64,000 nucleotides of DNA from Megaustenia siamemsis (Eukaryota; Mollusca; Gastropoda; Stylommatophora; Ariophantidae). A model generated the notes under the pieces. That model was not told the DNA's origin. It did no database searches and saw nothing but the letters and a program-made list of their open reading frames with translations. Location: positions 18,819,011 through 18,883,010 of the forward strand of contig JAVIAB010000047.1 of the NCBI GenBank assembly GCA_032433765.1. Reading direction: 5' to 3'. How positions within the stretch are numbered: the stretch's first letter is position 1; each line of letters begins with the position of its first letter. A program made the translations under genes and the position numbers. This document shows positions 10,796 through 21,984 of the stretch, in pieces.

Positions 10796-11815
10796 GTGAC
10801 TAACACATACATGCATACACAAAGATATGAGATGTGACTAATACAGACATTCGCACATCGATTCGAGGCATGACTAACACTGACACACTCCAAGATATGA
10901 GATATGACTAACACACACACTAAGATATGAGATGTGACTAACACAGACACACTCTACAATTTGAGATATGACTAACACAGATACACACGCTAGGATATGA
11001 GATATGACTAAACACAGTCATGCACACACTAAGATATGAGATGTGACTAGCATAGACATGCACAGAAGGATATGAGATATGACTAAAATAGACATTCACA
11101 CAAAGATGTGAGATATGACTAACACAGACATGCTTGCACAACGATTTGACACATGACTAACACAGATACACACTAATATATGAGATGTGACTGAACACAG
11201 ACACTTACAAAGATATGAGACATGATTAACACGGACACACACCAAGATATGAGATATGACTAACATGACACACACCAAGATATGAGCCATGTCTAGCACA
11301 CACAGAAGCTAAGATATGAGCCATGGCTAGCACAGTGACACACCAAGATATGAGCCATGGCTAGCACAGAAAAACATTAAGATATGAGCCAGGGCTTCAC
11401 GGAAACACACCAAGATATGAACCATGACTAGCACTGAAACACATTAAGATATGAGCCATGGATAGCACGTAAATAAACCAAGATATGAACCATGGCCAGC
11501 ACACACACACACACCAAGATATGAACCTTGGTCAGCACAGACACCCACTAAGAAATGAGCCATGGCTTGCACGGATATACACTAAGTTATGAACCATGGC
11601 CAGCACAGACATATACCAAGATATGAATCATGGCCAGCCCAGACACACATCAAGATATGAGCCATGGCCAGCACATACAGCCACCACGATATCAACCATG
11701 GCTATCACAGACACCCACCAAGATAGGAACCATGGTTATCACATACACACATAAAGATATGAGCCATGGTTAGCACAGACAACCACCAAGATATAAGCCA
11801 CGACTAACATATACA
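10796..11815. repeat. Minisatellite, ~30-bp unit, array 1
   Basis: Degenerate units around AAGATATGAGATATGACTAA plus CACAGACACACAC. The first half is ATGTGACTAAC-type and the second half GAGCCATGGCTAGCAC-type. The short Cys/His/Val open frames on the minus strand are artefacts. Confidence 0.93.
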
Positions 11816-12031
11816 CTTGGTAACGTCCACCAAAGTTTGTCTGAGGCTCCCGGTAAAGTTTCTACTGACGACCACGAAGATCCAAAACATGCAGGCATGG
11901 TGGGCGTGGCTGACGTGCTGGAAGATCAGCCGGATAATACCTTTAGAACTGATTTCTCGTATGGTTTCGTGCAAATTAATGACTTCACACCTTTATTGAA
12001 TGTAGAGGAGGAAACTGTCTGCATTTTTTAA
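11816..12031 (+). CDS. Possible terminal exon, unknown product
   Basis: The plus frame reads NVHQSLSEAPGKVSTDDHED, then VGVADVLEDQPDNTF and FSYGFVQINDFTPLL before a TAA at 12029-12031. The composition is acidic and non-repetitive, more protein-like than its surroundings, and could be a cytoplasmic tail. The only candidate acceptor (CACCAAAG, about 11835) has a poor pyrimidine tract, and I recognise no domain. Low confidence. Confidence 0.25.
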   Translation, partial: LGNVHQSLSEAPGKVSTDDHEDPKHAGMVGVADVLEDQPDNTFRTDFSYGFVQINDFTPLLNVEEETVCIF

Positions 12032-12303
12032 TTCATTTCAAAGGCGAAAAAAAACTTCTCGAAATCTGCGAATAAGTGCCATGTGTCTAAATGTTTAAAT
12101 TTGTTTGATTACTGTAAATTCTATAATTTGGGGCGCAATCAGTGCTGCATTGACAAAGAACAAAGGAACCAGCCACTTTAAGTAAACTTCATTATAACCA
12201 TTATTTTAAATTATACATTTGTAATGTCACGGACAATGTAAGACCGCAGGCAAAAAAGTAAAACATGGTAATCCAGTCAAAAGTTAGAAGATATTTGATG
12301 ACA

Positions 12304-12306
<3 letters not shown>
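12032..12306. other. Unassigned sequence
   Basis: Nothing recognised. Confidence 0.4.
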
Positions 12307-12359
<53 letters not shown>

Positions 12360-12693
12360 GATCAGGACTCAATCAGAGTAGGATTCCAGACTCTCACATC
12401 AAGTCAGCTGTCAGGTTAAGTGTGTTGATCGCCCCCACAGGCAGAACTTCACAATTAGAGTCCGCCAGATCCACTCTGATTGAACACCCGTTAAAACGTT
12501 GCACTGTGTTCTGCACCAGTGGCCCAGTGCATCCGATTTCAGCCAGCATTTTATTCAGGTTTGCATTCCTTAGCCTTTGATTGTCCCCAATCTTCTTGCA
12601 AGGCAGCAGATGATCTTTTCTGTAGGGGGATTCTGCCCTTAGATGGTCGGCCCTCCCAGGTTTACGAGCACCATCTGCCAGAGTCACTAGAGG
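12307..12693. repeat. Duplicated module R, copy 2: (TC)n plus unique block
   Basis: (TC)n at 12307-12357, then the same ~335-bp block as at 10462-10795. The minus-strand peptide in this copy contains KIGDNQRLRNANLNKMLAEI and GCTGPLVQNTVQRFNGCSI. Confidence 0.7.
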
Positions 12694-13222
12694 TGACTAA
12701 CACAGACATGCACATACAAAGATAGGAGATGTGACCAAAACAGACATGCACACAGCGATACGAGGCATGACTAACACTGACACACATCAAGATATATGAC
12801 ACATGACTAACATAAACATGGACACAAAGATATGACACATGCTTAACATAGACATGCACACAAAGATATGAGATATGGTCAACACAGACATGCACACACA
12901 AAGATATGAGATGTGACTAACATAAACATGCACACAAAGATATGAGATATCTAACCCAAACATGCACACACAAAGATATGACACATGACTAACACAGATA
13001 CACACTAAGATATGAGATATGACGAAACACATACACACATAAAGATATGAGACATGATTAACACGGACACACCAAGATATGAGATATGACTAACATGACA
13101 CACACCAAGATATGAGCCATGGCTAGCACAGAAACACATCAAGATATGAGCCATGGCTTCACGGAAAAACACCAAGAAATGAACCATGTCCAGTACAGAA
13201 ACACATTAAGGTATCCATATTA
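12694..13222. repeat. Minisatellite, ~30-bp unit, array 2
   Basis: The same family as 10796-11815 and in the same position relative to module R, but about half as long. Its left end abuts module R and its right end cuts into an EGF-like exon. Confidence 0.93.
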
Positions 13223-13224
13223 TT

Positions 13225-13470
13225 GGATTTGTTGTAGATTAACTGTTCACAGGTTTCGTTCAAACATTTGTCCGAAGATTTGAGAGTGCAGTCTGACCCG
13301 AAGAATGTTCCCTTGCATGTACAATTCCCGGTTGACTGTTCACAGGTGTCGTTGAAACAGTTGTCCGGACATTTTAGAGTGCAGTCTGATCCGTAGTACG
13401 TTTCCTTGCACGTACAGTCTGTACTTTCCGGGTCAGTTGATGACAATTTGAGGTGCTGGTTGTGGCCAAT
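13225..13470 (-). CDS. Putative exon: tandem EGF-like repeats, truncated
   Basis: The minus frame encodes TDCTCKETYYGSDCTLKCPD, then NCFNDTCEQSTGNCTCKGTF and FGSDCTLKSSDKCLNETCEQ. The CxCK..YYG.DCTLKCPDNC..DTC spacing is the EGF-like repeat style of MEGF10/SREC-like extracellular proteins. An acceptor-like CACAACCAG precedes the open region at about 13473. After CEQ the frame runs into the 30-bp minisatellite, so the second repeat is cut short. It may be an exon of a larger minus-strand gene with the Ig-like exons at 17.5 and 4.8 kb, but linkage is inferred from strand and style only. Confidence 0.6.
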
Positions 13471-13657
13471 GTTTACTCTTTTTTGCCTGCTGAAAGCTCT
13501 GTGTACTTACAACACAATGATGTCAAGTGTGGAGAAGTAGAACAATTTCAGAGCCAATCACACCCAATAATACTAATCAATAAATCGTGTATCAATGAAG
13601 AAATGAGGGTAGAAGAGAAATATTACTGACTACGCAGTGTCCAAATTGGGATACATT
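13471..13657. other. Unassigned, possibly intronic
   Basis: Short unique sequence upstream (minus-strand sense) of the EGF exon. Confidence 0.35.
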
Positions 13658-14156
13658 GATGGAAGCTATTCAATACGCTTAGACGGATGTCTGTCGGTGA
13701 TGGAAGCTATCAAACACGCTTAGATGGATGTCTGTCGGTGATGGAAACTATCAAACACGCTTAGATGGATGTCTGTCGGTGATGGAAGCTATCAAACACG
13801 CTTAGATGGATGTCTGTCGGTGATGGAAGCTATCAAACACGCTTAGACGGATGTCTGTCGGTGATGGAAGCTATCCATTACGCCTAGACATATGTCTGTC
13901 GGTGATGGAAGCTATCAAACACGCTTAGACGGATGTCTGTCGGTGATAGAAGCTATCCAATACGCTTAGATGTATGTCTCTCGGTGATGGAAGCTATCCA
14001 ATACGCTTAGATGTATGTCTCTCGGTGATGGAAGCTATCCAATACGCTTAGATGTATGTCTCTCGGTGATGGAAGCTATCCAATACGCTTAGATGTATGT
14101 CTCTCGGTGATGGAAGCTATCCAATACGCTTAGATGTATGTCTCTCGGTGATGGAA
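13658..14156. repeat. Minisatellite, 41-bp unit, two variant blocks
   Basis: About 12 copies of GATGGAAGCTATCNANNACG plus CTTAGATGNATGTCTSTCGGT. The first seven or so copies are mostly the CAAACACG / GTCTGTCGG type, and the last five the CCAATACG / GTCTCTCGG type. This suggests two separate local expansions. Confidence 0.95.
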
Positions 14157-14495
14157 GAAACTGTGAATTCTTCCATCGACCTTCTATTTTTACGTGCATA
14201 TGGATTTAAGATGTTTTATTCGCTACCTAAACCTGCATTTATTTAATCATTGTATCACTAAACACTCACTCCTCTAGGGTGTACTAACACACCTCCCATC
14301 TATACTGTGCGAACTCACACATCCTGTTCACTAACAATCACATCCAACAACCAAGTGGTGTAGGCAGTCTCAGGTAAACATGAACGAGATTAGCAGAGAG
14401 GCGCGTCGGGCAGGCGTGTCACAAAAATTAAGCGCCACCTGGGACCAAAGCACATACTACAGATTTTTTGTTCATATCACATATAATTAACATAC
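14157..14495. other. Unassigned sequence
   Basis: No feature recognised. Confidence 0.4.
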
Positions 14496-14768
14496 ACCTG
14501 TTCTCTCACACAATCAACATACTCCTATGCTCTCTCATAGAATGAACTTACTCCTATTCTCTCACAGAATGAACATTCTCCTATTCTCTCACGGAATGAG
14601 CTTTCTCCTTTTCTCTCACAGAATGAACTTACTCCTACTCTCTCACAGAATGAACATACTCCTATTTTCTCACAGAATGAACATTCTCCTATTCTCTCAC
14701 AGAATGAACTTTCTCCTATTCTCTCACAGAGTAAACTTACTCTTATTCTCCAACAGAATGAAAGTACT
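14496..14768. repeat. Minisatellite, ~27-bp unit
   Basis: About ten copies of TCTCACAGAATGAACATACTCCTATTC-type sequence (shown as its order: TCTCACAGAATGAAC then an ACTCCTATTC segment). The open frame 14527-14826 through it is an artefact. Confidence 0.92.
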
Positions 14769-14979
14769 TCTGTTCAAATTTCATTGCAAAATATGCACCA
14801 GTGTTAGGGTTATTAAGGAAACATAAGGTTCGGTGGCGAGTGAAACTCACTGAAATATGTAATGTAGTTTTAATGGTTGTTTGCAGTGCAACGAAGTTTG
14901 TCGATTGTTCTGTGGACGCCTGTCTGTGAATAGTTATTTGGAGAATATATCTACAAGTAATTCATCAGAGCATGAATGG

Positions 14980-17412
14980 CACAACATGACACAGAGGCAT
15001 ACCAGACTTTCAGAGCACAGGCCGGATATGGCACAAATCTGATGAGAGCAAAGTGAAGGCCCTGCTTGCCCGCTACATTGAGCAGACGGACCAAAGAAAT
15101 GAGGCTGTAAGAATGAGAATAAGGGGATCTTTGTCAAATTTGTGTAAGGATGTAGGGCTGGAAGATCTCACAATCACAACCAATACCATTCGCACGACAC
15201 TTGATAGGTCACACAACACTGCTCCTGGTCCAGACGGTACGATGACATAGGCGATTTAGCTGACGACGACTTGACAAAACTGGCCAATGAGTTTAATGCC
15301 AGTATTCGGAGTGTCCAGATTAAGGAGGAGTGGCTACACAGCTACTTACTACCGCTACCGAAGCCAAACAAGGACCATTCTCAGAACAGTGCATACAGAA
15401 TCATCACAATGCAGAACACTGCGGGCAAGCAGCTAGAGAAAATAGTTGCCCGTGTCCTCACTTGTCACCTTGAACAGAAACGCGTATTCCCTCCCACATT
15501 CGGAGGTTATAGATATAACAAAGAGACATGGCTCAATGCGGTGGTCTTTGCCTATGACGTCTTCGAAGGCTTCCACAGACAAGAGGAGACATGTGCTGCT
15601 GCTATAGATCTAGATGATGCATACAACAGGGTACCATTTGAATATATCATGCATATGCTCCTCAAACTGGCGGTGCACATTAGATGGATCGCCAAGGCAC
15701 TGTTTCAGAGGAAGGTGATACTTAGATGTGGAAGTTTATCTTCCGAGCCAACATCCATTTGTCCAGGGCTTCCACAAGGCTCACCATTGTCACCAGTTCT
15801 ATTTAACGTGTACACAATAACAATCACGGCCCAACAGCTGGATGGGAGGGGAAGAACTATGACTTTTGCTGATGATATTCTGGTATATCGACAGGGAAGA
15901 GACAGACGGGGAATCGCCTACACAATGCAAGACGAACTCGATCGCATTTCTTCCTGGTGTGGGGTTTCAGGTGCCTTGGTTAATCCTAATAAAGCATCAG
16001 TTTCATGGTTCTCCCTTAACAATCATATCGTTAATACGACCACACCGGTAGTACGAATGGGAGCTGATGAGGTGACCAAGGACAAGTTGATGACATACCT
16101 CGGAGTTAAGTTTGATCGCAGTCTGTGTTTTGGGGACAACGTCGACCATGTGATAACAAAATCCCGCAAAGGATTAGCCGCCTTGAAGGTCATGGCAGCT
16201 GCCAACATCACGCAGAGGCTACTTACTCTTCTGTTCCAGGGATTAGTCCTCGCACCAATCGAGTATGCCCTGGCAATTCTTACTGTCAGTACGACTCAAA
16301 TTGATAGGCTGGAGAAAAAAATAAAAATGAAGCCATGCGCATTATCCTGGGATGTACGATGAACACTCCCTATGTAGCAATGAGGTATCTTCTTGACTTT
16401 TCAACCATGGACGGCAGAATCAAGATCTGGAGAGCACGAGCATACCTGAAGATTAGTACAGATACAGACCACCCATTGCACCACGTGCTCAACACAGTGA
16501 AAGGTGCCAGGCCATAAATAAGGCAAATCATGGGTTGGCCGAGCAGAAGATGTCATCAAACAGGTCTGTGGGCTTACCAGTATAAGCGTTGGTGAGGAGT
16601 GGATACCGGTGTCTACGTCATTCAAGGGGACTTTCTCGTGTATTGTCACACTCGACAGGAAAAGTAGGGAACAGAACCCGGCTGTGGTTAATGCTGAGTT
16701 CAACGGTCTCATCTGCGATAACACCGATGAGGAAGATGCAGTCATCTATACAGACGGACCTGTAAGACGACACCAAAGAAGTGCATGGGAGTTTACAGCA
16801 AGCTCGGAAGGCAGAATAGTCAAGGAAGACAGTGGTGCATACGTTATGACCACGAGTAGCATGACAATGGAGGCGATGGCAGTGACCAAGGCATTCAAAT
16901 GATTAGAGTCACAAGACTACACCCACGCATGTATACTGAGTGATTCGATGAGCATGATAAAAATAGTGGAGGCGGGCTCTGTACGCATGCAATGGGTAGA
17001 GTCGTTGCAGAAATCTTAAATACGTAAGGTCACCTTTGTCTATGTCCCTGGACATGCGGGAGTACGGGGAAATGAAAGAGCGGACCGGTTGGCTACCTGC
17101 GCTTTCGTTGCGGACTGGCAACCAATAGATCGGGCGGACATCATCAATGCCCTCCCAGATGTGAAATGTGATGGAAGAGCACAGGACTTCAACAAACACA
17201 AATCCGCGTCACTTCTTCGGATGATGGAAATGGGAGTTATGATGGGCACAGCCAGAAATGAGAAACTAAGTGGCCGTGTAAGAAGACTTATCAACCAACA
17301 TAGAACTGGAGTCGTCAGTCGCTGGGCACTGAGCGAATTGCTGGGGAGTGGATCTGAGCACCTATGGACATGTTCGGAGTGCAATGATTATGACCCGCAA
17401 ATAACTCAATAA
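14980..17412 (+). pseudogene. LINE with reverse transcriptase and RNase H, 5'-truncated, frameshifted
   Basis: Non-LTR retrotransposon ORF2, RT plus RNase H. The 5' end enters before APGPDG (15223-15240), a frameshift follows, and the RT core runs 15238-16362. Visible motifs are LPLPKPNKD, a DLDDAYNRVPF motif A region, LPQGSPLSPVLFN (motif B) and MTFADDILVY (catalytic FADD). A second shift in an A-rich run near 16320-16335 leads to MRIILGCTMNTPYVAMRY. The RNase H domain follows: AVIYTDG, MTMEAMAV, LSDSMSM and VPGHAGVRGNERADRLA. In-frame stops occur at 16515, at 16900 (TGA where W is expected after AFK) and near 17017. The terminal part has a C..C zinc-like LWTCSECN. RNase H places it in the I/R1/Jockey-like group. 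GC is clearly higher than in the flanks. No endonuclease domain is present, so it is dead. Confidence 0.93.
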
Positions 17413-17455
17413 CTCAATATATCTACAATTGAAATACATAATTGAGTGTCCTTAT
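17413..17455. other. LINE 3' junction
   Basis: Two near-tandem AACTCAAT units just after the last LINE codons may be the element's short 3' tail. Host exon flank begins right after. Confidence 0.4.
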
Positions 17456-17461
17456 ACTTAC

Positions 17462-17770
17462 CGTATACATCCAGCTCGCAAACACCCACAGATGAGCTGA
17501 TGTCAGGTACACATTTAAACAGTGTCTCATTTACTCTGGCGCTGGTGATGTTTAATTCCCCTATATTTTCAGAATCTCCGCTGCTAACATTAAAGCTATG
17601 ATATAACGTCGAGTCGTGAAGATCTGTACATTTGTTATCATCAAAATCACATTTTGAAAGGTTCAGATGGGTGATTCCACTCCACAGCTGAAAGGTGATG
17701 CTTCTAATATTACTTGAAACAGTGCATTTCAGCTTCACGGCATGACCTTTCTCGACGACCTTCCTGCAAC
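17462..17770 (-). CDS. Ig-like domain exon, phase 1-1
   Basis: The minus strand shows an acceptor after a T-rich tract (AAATTAAAG, AG at 17771-17772) and a strong donor GTAAGT (RC of 17456-17461). The 309-bp exon begins and ends in phase 1, the classic symmetric class of Ig-fold exons. It encodes CRKVVEKGHAVKLKCTVSSN, then ITFQLWSGITHL, a cysteine pair in SKCDFDDNKCTDL, and GELNITSARVNETLFKCVPD. The KC and FKC cysteines fit the B- and F-strand disulphide, and the W sits in the C strand. The role is likely extracellular recognition. A related acceptor and first strand recur at about 34025-34062 on the same strand. The remaining gene structure is unclear. Confidence 0.72.
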
Positions 17771-17930
17771 CTTTAATTTGAAAATTAATATATAAAAAAA
17801 AACAACCCACTGGACCCAAATAAAATTTACAACATTGATATTTGTGCTACCTAGTTTGAAATTATTCATCTCAAACAATGTGTTAAAGTCTCCCAAATCG
17901 ATATACCATAAAAAAGCAGAATGTATACTA

Positions 17931-17934
<4 letters not shown>
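17771..17934. other. Probable intron flank
   Basis: AT-rich with a T-rich (minus strand) tract just upstream of the Ig exon acceptor. Confidence 0.45.

Positions 17935-17979
<45 letters not shown>
17935..17979. repeat. (TA)n microsatellite
   Basis: Uninterrupted TATATA of about 43 bp. Confidence 0.95.
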
Positions 17980-17981
<2 letters not shown>

Positions 17982-18407
17982 CTTCCGGTCAATATGGCGG
18001 ATTGACGGAAATGAACCGTTGAGGCATTGTCTGAAAAGGTTCCTTGTTGCAGTTTCCTCATTTTCCAAGTCCGGCTTGTTGCCGCAGCTACTGAGATTAG
18101 TGCTGTGTGCACCCTGTGGTATGTGTGTTTCATCGAATGGAGTTTCTATATTCTGACTGCTTACGATGAATGATGATGTAATATGACGAAGGATAGTTCA
18201 GTTGCGTTCACTGTCGGTGCTAAATGCCTTATGTCTTTTGAAGTGTGCTGTGTATGCTACGATGGTGCCTGCAGCTGCCGTTCTCTGTTTAGATATTCGA
18301 TGAGATGTTAATTCGAATGATTCCACTGGCACGGGCGTTGAGCAATTATGGATTTTCATTCGTTTGCAGTGATACCGGGGCCTTTGATTAACTATAACTA
18401 TATGTGT

Positions 18408-18439
<32 letters not shown>

Positions 18440-18440
18440 C
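17980..18440 (+). other. Possible LINE 5'-UTR-like segment, ending in a TA repeat
   Basis: It opens with GACTTCCGGTCAATATGGCG, a style seen at the 5' end of some L1/Tx1-like elements, and is more GC-balanced than its surroundings. It holds no ORF and ends at a second TATATA run (18411-18438). The element call is inference. Confidence 0.3.
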
Positions 18441-18892
18441 CTTATATATCCAGGGTTTTACAAGCATACATATAATTAATTATGGATTGGTCATGACAGC
18501 TTTATAGAATTTACGTTCCTTACTAAACCATAACTATTAAGGAAGTCAATGTGAGGATTCGTGCCTATTGCATTTTATGTTCACTAATACGTGTGGCTGC
18601 TTACAATGTATTCATTTGAAACACACCACGTACAATCTGGGAAGCTATAACACAGTGTGGGTTAACGTTTTCTTGAACAAAAACTAGGCTTTTTTGCCAC
18701 TTATATTGAAATACTCCTGTTCAGCGTGTAATTTGATGTTTCCTTTATTTCCGTCATTTTGAACTAATAGGAAAAAAACAATAAAACTAACAAATCGTAA
18801 CAAATTGTACGTTTTAGATGAATTCATGGCAAAAACATTGTATTTTAGGAGAATGGAAAATGGGATTCATTCGGAAATGATTTAAAACATAA
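18441..18892. other. Unassigned sequence
   Basis: AT-rich, nothing recognised. Confidence 0.4.
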
Positions 18893-19092
18893 GTGTGGAA
18901 TTTTCGGACCTACAAGGCTCCGGAATTCACCAGGCCTCTAAAACTGTCGTGATTTTTTTTAGGAAGTAATGTAGGCCTGGAGTGATACCAAGCGTATCAC
19001 CCAAAAATGTGCCTTGGTCATAGGACAAATGTAGTTACTAACGATATATTCCCCATACATCTAGCAAGGTGTGGAGGTAACCTTTACTTTTA
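18893..19092 (+). mobile_element. SINE family C, 3' part
   Basis: TTTTCGGACCTACAAGGCTC, GGCCTGGAGTGATACC, GTGCCTTGGTCATAGG and CATCTAGCAAGGTGTGGAGG match the body of the SINE at 39497-39780. The tRNA-like head is missing. The 19-bp satellite starts right at its 3' end. Confidence 0.7.
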
Positions 19093-19095
19093 TTG

Positions 19096-20536
19096 TTTAC
19101 TCCTTGCTGCTCAGTTTACTTCTTGCTGCTCAGTTTACTTCTTGCTACTCAGTTTACTTCTTGCTGCTCAGTTTACTCCTTGCTGCTCAGTTTACTCCTT
19201 GCTACTCAGTTTACTCCTTGCTACTCAGTTTACTCCTTGCTACTCAGTTTACTTCTTGCTGCTCAGTTTACTTCTTGCTGCTCAGTTTACTTCTTGCTGC
19301 TCAGTTTACTTCTTGCTACTCAGTTTACTTCTTGCTACTCAGTTCACGTCTTGCTGCTCAGTTTACTTCTTGCTGCTCAGTTTACTCCTTGCTGCTCAGT
19401 TTACTCCTTGCTACTCAGTTTACTCCTTGCTACTCAGTTTACTCCTTGCTGCTCAGTTTACTTCTTGCTGCTCAGTTTACTTCTTGCTGCTCAGTTTACT
19501 CCTTGCTGCTCAGTTTACTTCTTGCTGCTCAGTTTACTTCTTGCTGCTCAGTTTACTCCTTGCTGCTCAGTTTACTTCTTGCTGCTCAGTTTACTTCTTG
19601 CTACTCAGTTTACTTCTTGCTGCTCAGTTTACTCCTTGCTGCTCAGTTTACTCCTTGCTACTCAGTTTACTCCTTGCTACTCAGTTTACTCCTTGCTACT
19701 CAGTTTACTTCTTGCTGCTCAGTTTACTTCTTGCTGCTCAGTTTACTTCTTGCTGCTCAGTTTACTTCTTGCTACTCAGTTTACTTCTTGCTACTCAGTT
19801 TACTTCTTGCTACTCAGTTTACGTCTTGCTGCTCAGTTTACTTCTTGCTGCTCAGTTTACTCCTTGCTGCTCAGTTTACTCCTTGCTACTCAGTTTACTC
19901 CTTGCTACTCAGTTTACTCCTTGCTGCTCAGTTTACTTCTTGCTGCTCAGTTTACTTCTTGCTGCTCAGTTTACTCCTTGCTGCTCAGTTTACTTCTTGC
20001 TGCTCAGTTTACTTCTTGCTGCTCAGTTTACTCCTTGCTGCTCAGTTTACTTCTTGCTGCTCAGTTTACTCCATGCTACTCAGTTTACTTCTTGCTACTC
20101 AGTTTACTCCTTGCTGCTCAGTTTACTTCTTGCTGCTCAGTTTACTTCTTGCTACTCAGTTTACTTCTTGCTGCTCAGTTTACTCCATGCTACTCAGTTT
20201 ACTTCTTGCTACTCAGTTTACTCCTTGCTGCTCAGTTTACTTCTTGCTGCTCAGTTTACTTCTTGCTACTCAGTTTACTTTTGCTACTCAGTTTACTTCT
20301 TGCTGCTTAGTTTACTTCTTGCTGCTTAGTTTACTTCTTGCTACTTAGTTTACTTCTTGCTGCTTAGTTTACTTCTTGCTACTTAGTTTACTTCTTGCTA
20401 CTCAGTTTACTTCTTGCTACTCAGTTTACTTCTTGCTACTCAGTTTACTTCTTGCTACTCAGTTTACTTCAAGCTACCCAGTTTACTCATGCTGCTCAGT
20501 TTACTTCTTGCTACTCAGTTTACTTCATGCTGCTCA
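19096..20536. repeat. 19-bp satellite with higher-order repeat
   Basis: About 76 copies of TTTACTTCTTGCTGCTCAG, varying at two positions (TTC/TCC and GCTGCTC/GCTACTC). The order of variants repeats: a marker monomer with ACGTCTTG occurs at 19346 and 19821, exactly 25 monomers (475 bp) apart, with nearly the same variant string around both. A shorter six-monomer pattern, marked by CTCCATGCTACTC, repeats near 20070 and 20184. Because 19 is not a multiple of three and no frame contains a stop, all three plus frames are open for 405-440 codons. These are artefacts. Confidence 0.97.
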
Positions 20537-20640
20537 ATGCGCAGATAACTTGAAGCTGGATATTGATAACTGCACACATGTGAAGAAAAATATTTTGAGG
20601 AAAAACAAATTATATGAAGATCTACAGGAAGACAGCACTG
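20537..20640 (+). other. Short unassigned open stretch
   Basis: The plus frame CADNLKLDIDNCTHVKKNIL followed by KNKLYEDLQEDSTEK ends at a stop at 20648. It has a coding-like, charged composition but is too short to assign. It could be a transposase scrap. Confidence 0.2.
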
Positions 20641-20930
20641 AAAAGTAGATGAGACAAATATAAACGTTTGTGCAGTATACGACTTTCTTTTCTTCCATGA
20701 CACATGAATGCCAAGAGAGAATAGTGCGCACATATAACAATATTAAATATTACATACCATGCAGGGTCGCGAGTAAAGGTGTATAGAGCATGTAACATAC
20801 ACATGTAATTGTAAATAGCAGCTAAATTAGAAGTGACATGAGACAAACAAAGACGTTTCGGCAAAAAAGCCTTCATCAAGTACAAAGTGTTAAGAAGAGA
20901 ATAGAACAAAACAAAACTAATTACACTCCT
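20641..20930 (-). mobile_element. Penelope-like terminal repeat remnants with hammerhead-like motif
   Basis: The block holds GAGACAAACAAAGACGTTTC and GGCAAAAAAGCC followed by TTCATCAAGTAC (20842-20885), preceded by a more degraded version near 20650-20700. The minus strand reads TTGATGAAGGC, a T6 loop, GCCGAAACGTC, the arrangement seen in Penelope terminal repeats. Equivalent motifs lie at 25972, 28395, 38531 and 47935. Confidence 0.45.
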
Positions 20931-21194
20931 GTATTGTGCGAAACATGGACATTATATAATAAAACATAGAAGAAATGTGCAACCTACGAAATATGAATCG
21001 ACAGAAAAATGGAGCTGTCAGTTGTGCAACATGATGACGATTTTCGACGTTCGACTTCATGTATAACGGTTAAATTAAATATAAATATATGGACTTATCT
21101 TCATCTAATATTTTTCACCATTGACAATGTAAATTGTATATATTAATCAGATGACAGTTCCTTGTGTCTCTTTATTTGTTTAACGTAATCTTTA
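20931..21194. other. Unassigned sequence
   Basis: Nothing recognised. Confidence 0.4.
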
Positions 21195-21430
21195 AAGCCT
21201 TTGAAACGTGGATCTCAAGAAAAAAATGGGGATAATTGGGTGGAAGGAAAAGAAGAGAAATAAATAGGTTTTGAATGAGCTGGAAAAAAAAAATAACAAT
21301 TTAACACAATTCGGAAATATGTGAAGAGACACAGTTCCCTACTAAAAGTCATCTTAGAATGGAAGATACAAGATAGACAAGACAGAGCCAGACCAAGACT
21401 AAAGTGGACCAATTGATTTAATTTATAATC
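21195..21430 (+). pseudogene. LINE 3' fragment, family C, left piece
   Basis: Plus-strand pieces read ETWISRKKMGIIGWKEKKRN, then a broken VLNELEKKNNN frame. This matches the family C C-terminal segment at 4400-4600 and 60050-60760. The final family C segment appears only at 21985-22090, so the copy is probably split by the next feature. Confidence 0.6.
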
Positions 21431-21745
21431 ATTTTGGGTCGAAAACGGCACATAGGATAGAAGTCATAGCAATCCATTTCCGGCGATCCGCAGCAGTCTG
21501 TTATTGTTCTCGTTTCTTTCTGTGACCAACATCTACGTCTCTTTGAGGATGGCTCTACGTAGGGTTTCTTTCGGTCTTTTATCGTTTATTTTTTATAGTC
21601 CTCTGACGTCAGTTCTGACAACGTGGCCAAGGTATTTCCAGCGACACTTTCTAACATAGTCGGAGACATAGTTTTGATTAGTTTCTTCTCTTATTTCTGC
21701 TGTTGGTTTGAAGTCTGACCATCGAGAGTTTAACAATCTTCAAAG
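21431..21745 (-). pseudogene. LINE 3' fragment of another lineage
   Basis: The minus strand contains VRKCRWKYLGHVVRTDVRGL then KRPKETLRRAILKETKRRCW. This is the LGHV.R module of endonuclease-reverse transcriptase C-termini, here in opposite orientation to the flanking family C pieces. Confidence 0.6.
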
Positions 21746-21984
21746 ACATGTATTCTCAAAAGCGTTTAGTCAATGCTCTATAGTCTTTGTTGTTTCCCAG
21801 CTCTCTCGCCTGTTAGTTAATACTGGAATCACACAGGAATGACCAGGTCTTGAGTTTTGTGTGATTACTGAGCGTCTTTGAATTAAAAATATGTCAGAGT
21901 ATGTTGAAGGAGTCTTTATTTCGGTTGTTGAATCAGCTGTTGTTGACGTCAAGTGGACTGAAAGCATCAAAGGTGAAGTGGTGA
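21746..21984. other. Unassigned; open on both strands
   Basis: The minus frame is Ser/Thr-rich (VHLTSTTADSTTEIKTPSTY) and could be a linker exon after an AGTTTCAG acceptor. The plus frame reads VESAVVDVKWTESIKGEVVT. Neither is convincing without homology data. Confidence 0.2.

Noticed and set aside
10498..11299. Cys/His/Val-rich minus ORFs as secreted peptides or toxins
   Set aside because: They translate the 30-bp minisatellite and have no signal peptide or precursor organisation.
19007..20348. Three overlapping plus-strand ORFs of 405-440 codons
   Set aside because: All are readings of the 19-bp satellite in its three frames; the repeated Leu/Ser/Tyr/Cys peptide is an artefact of a stop-free unit.
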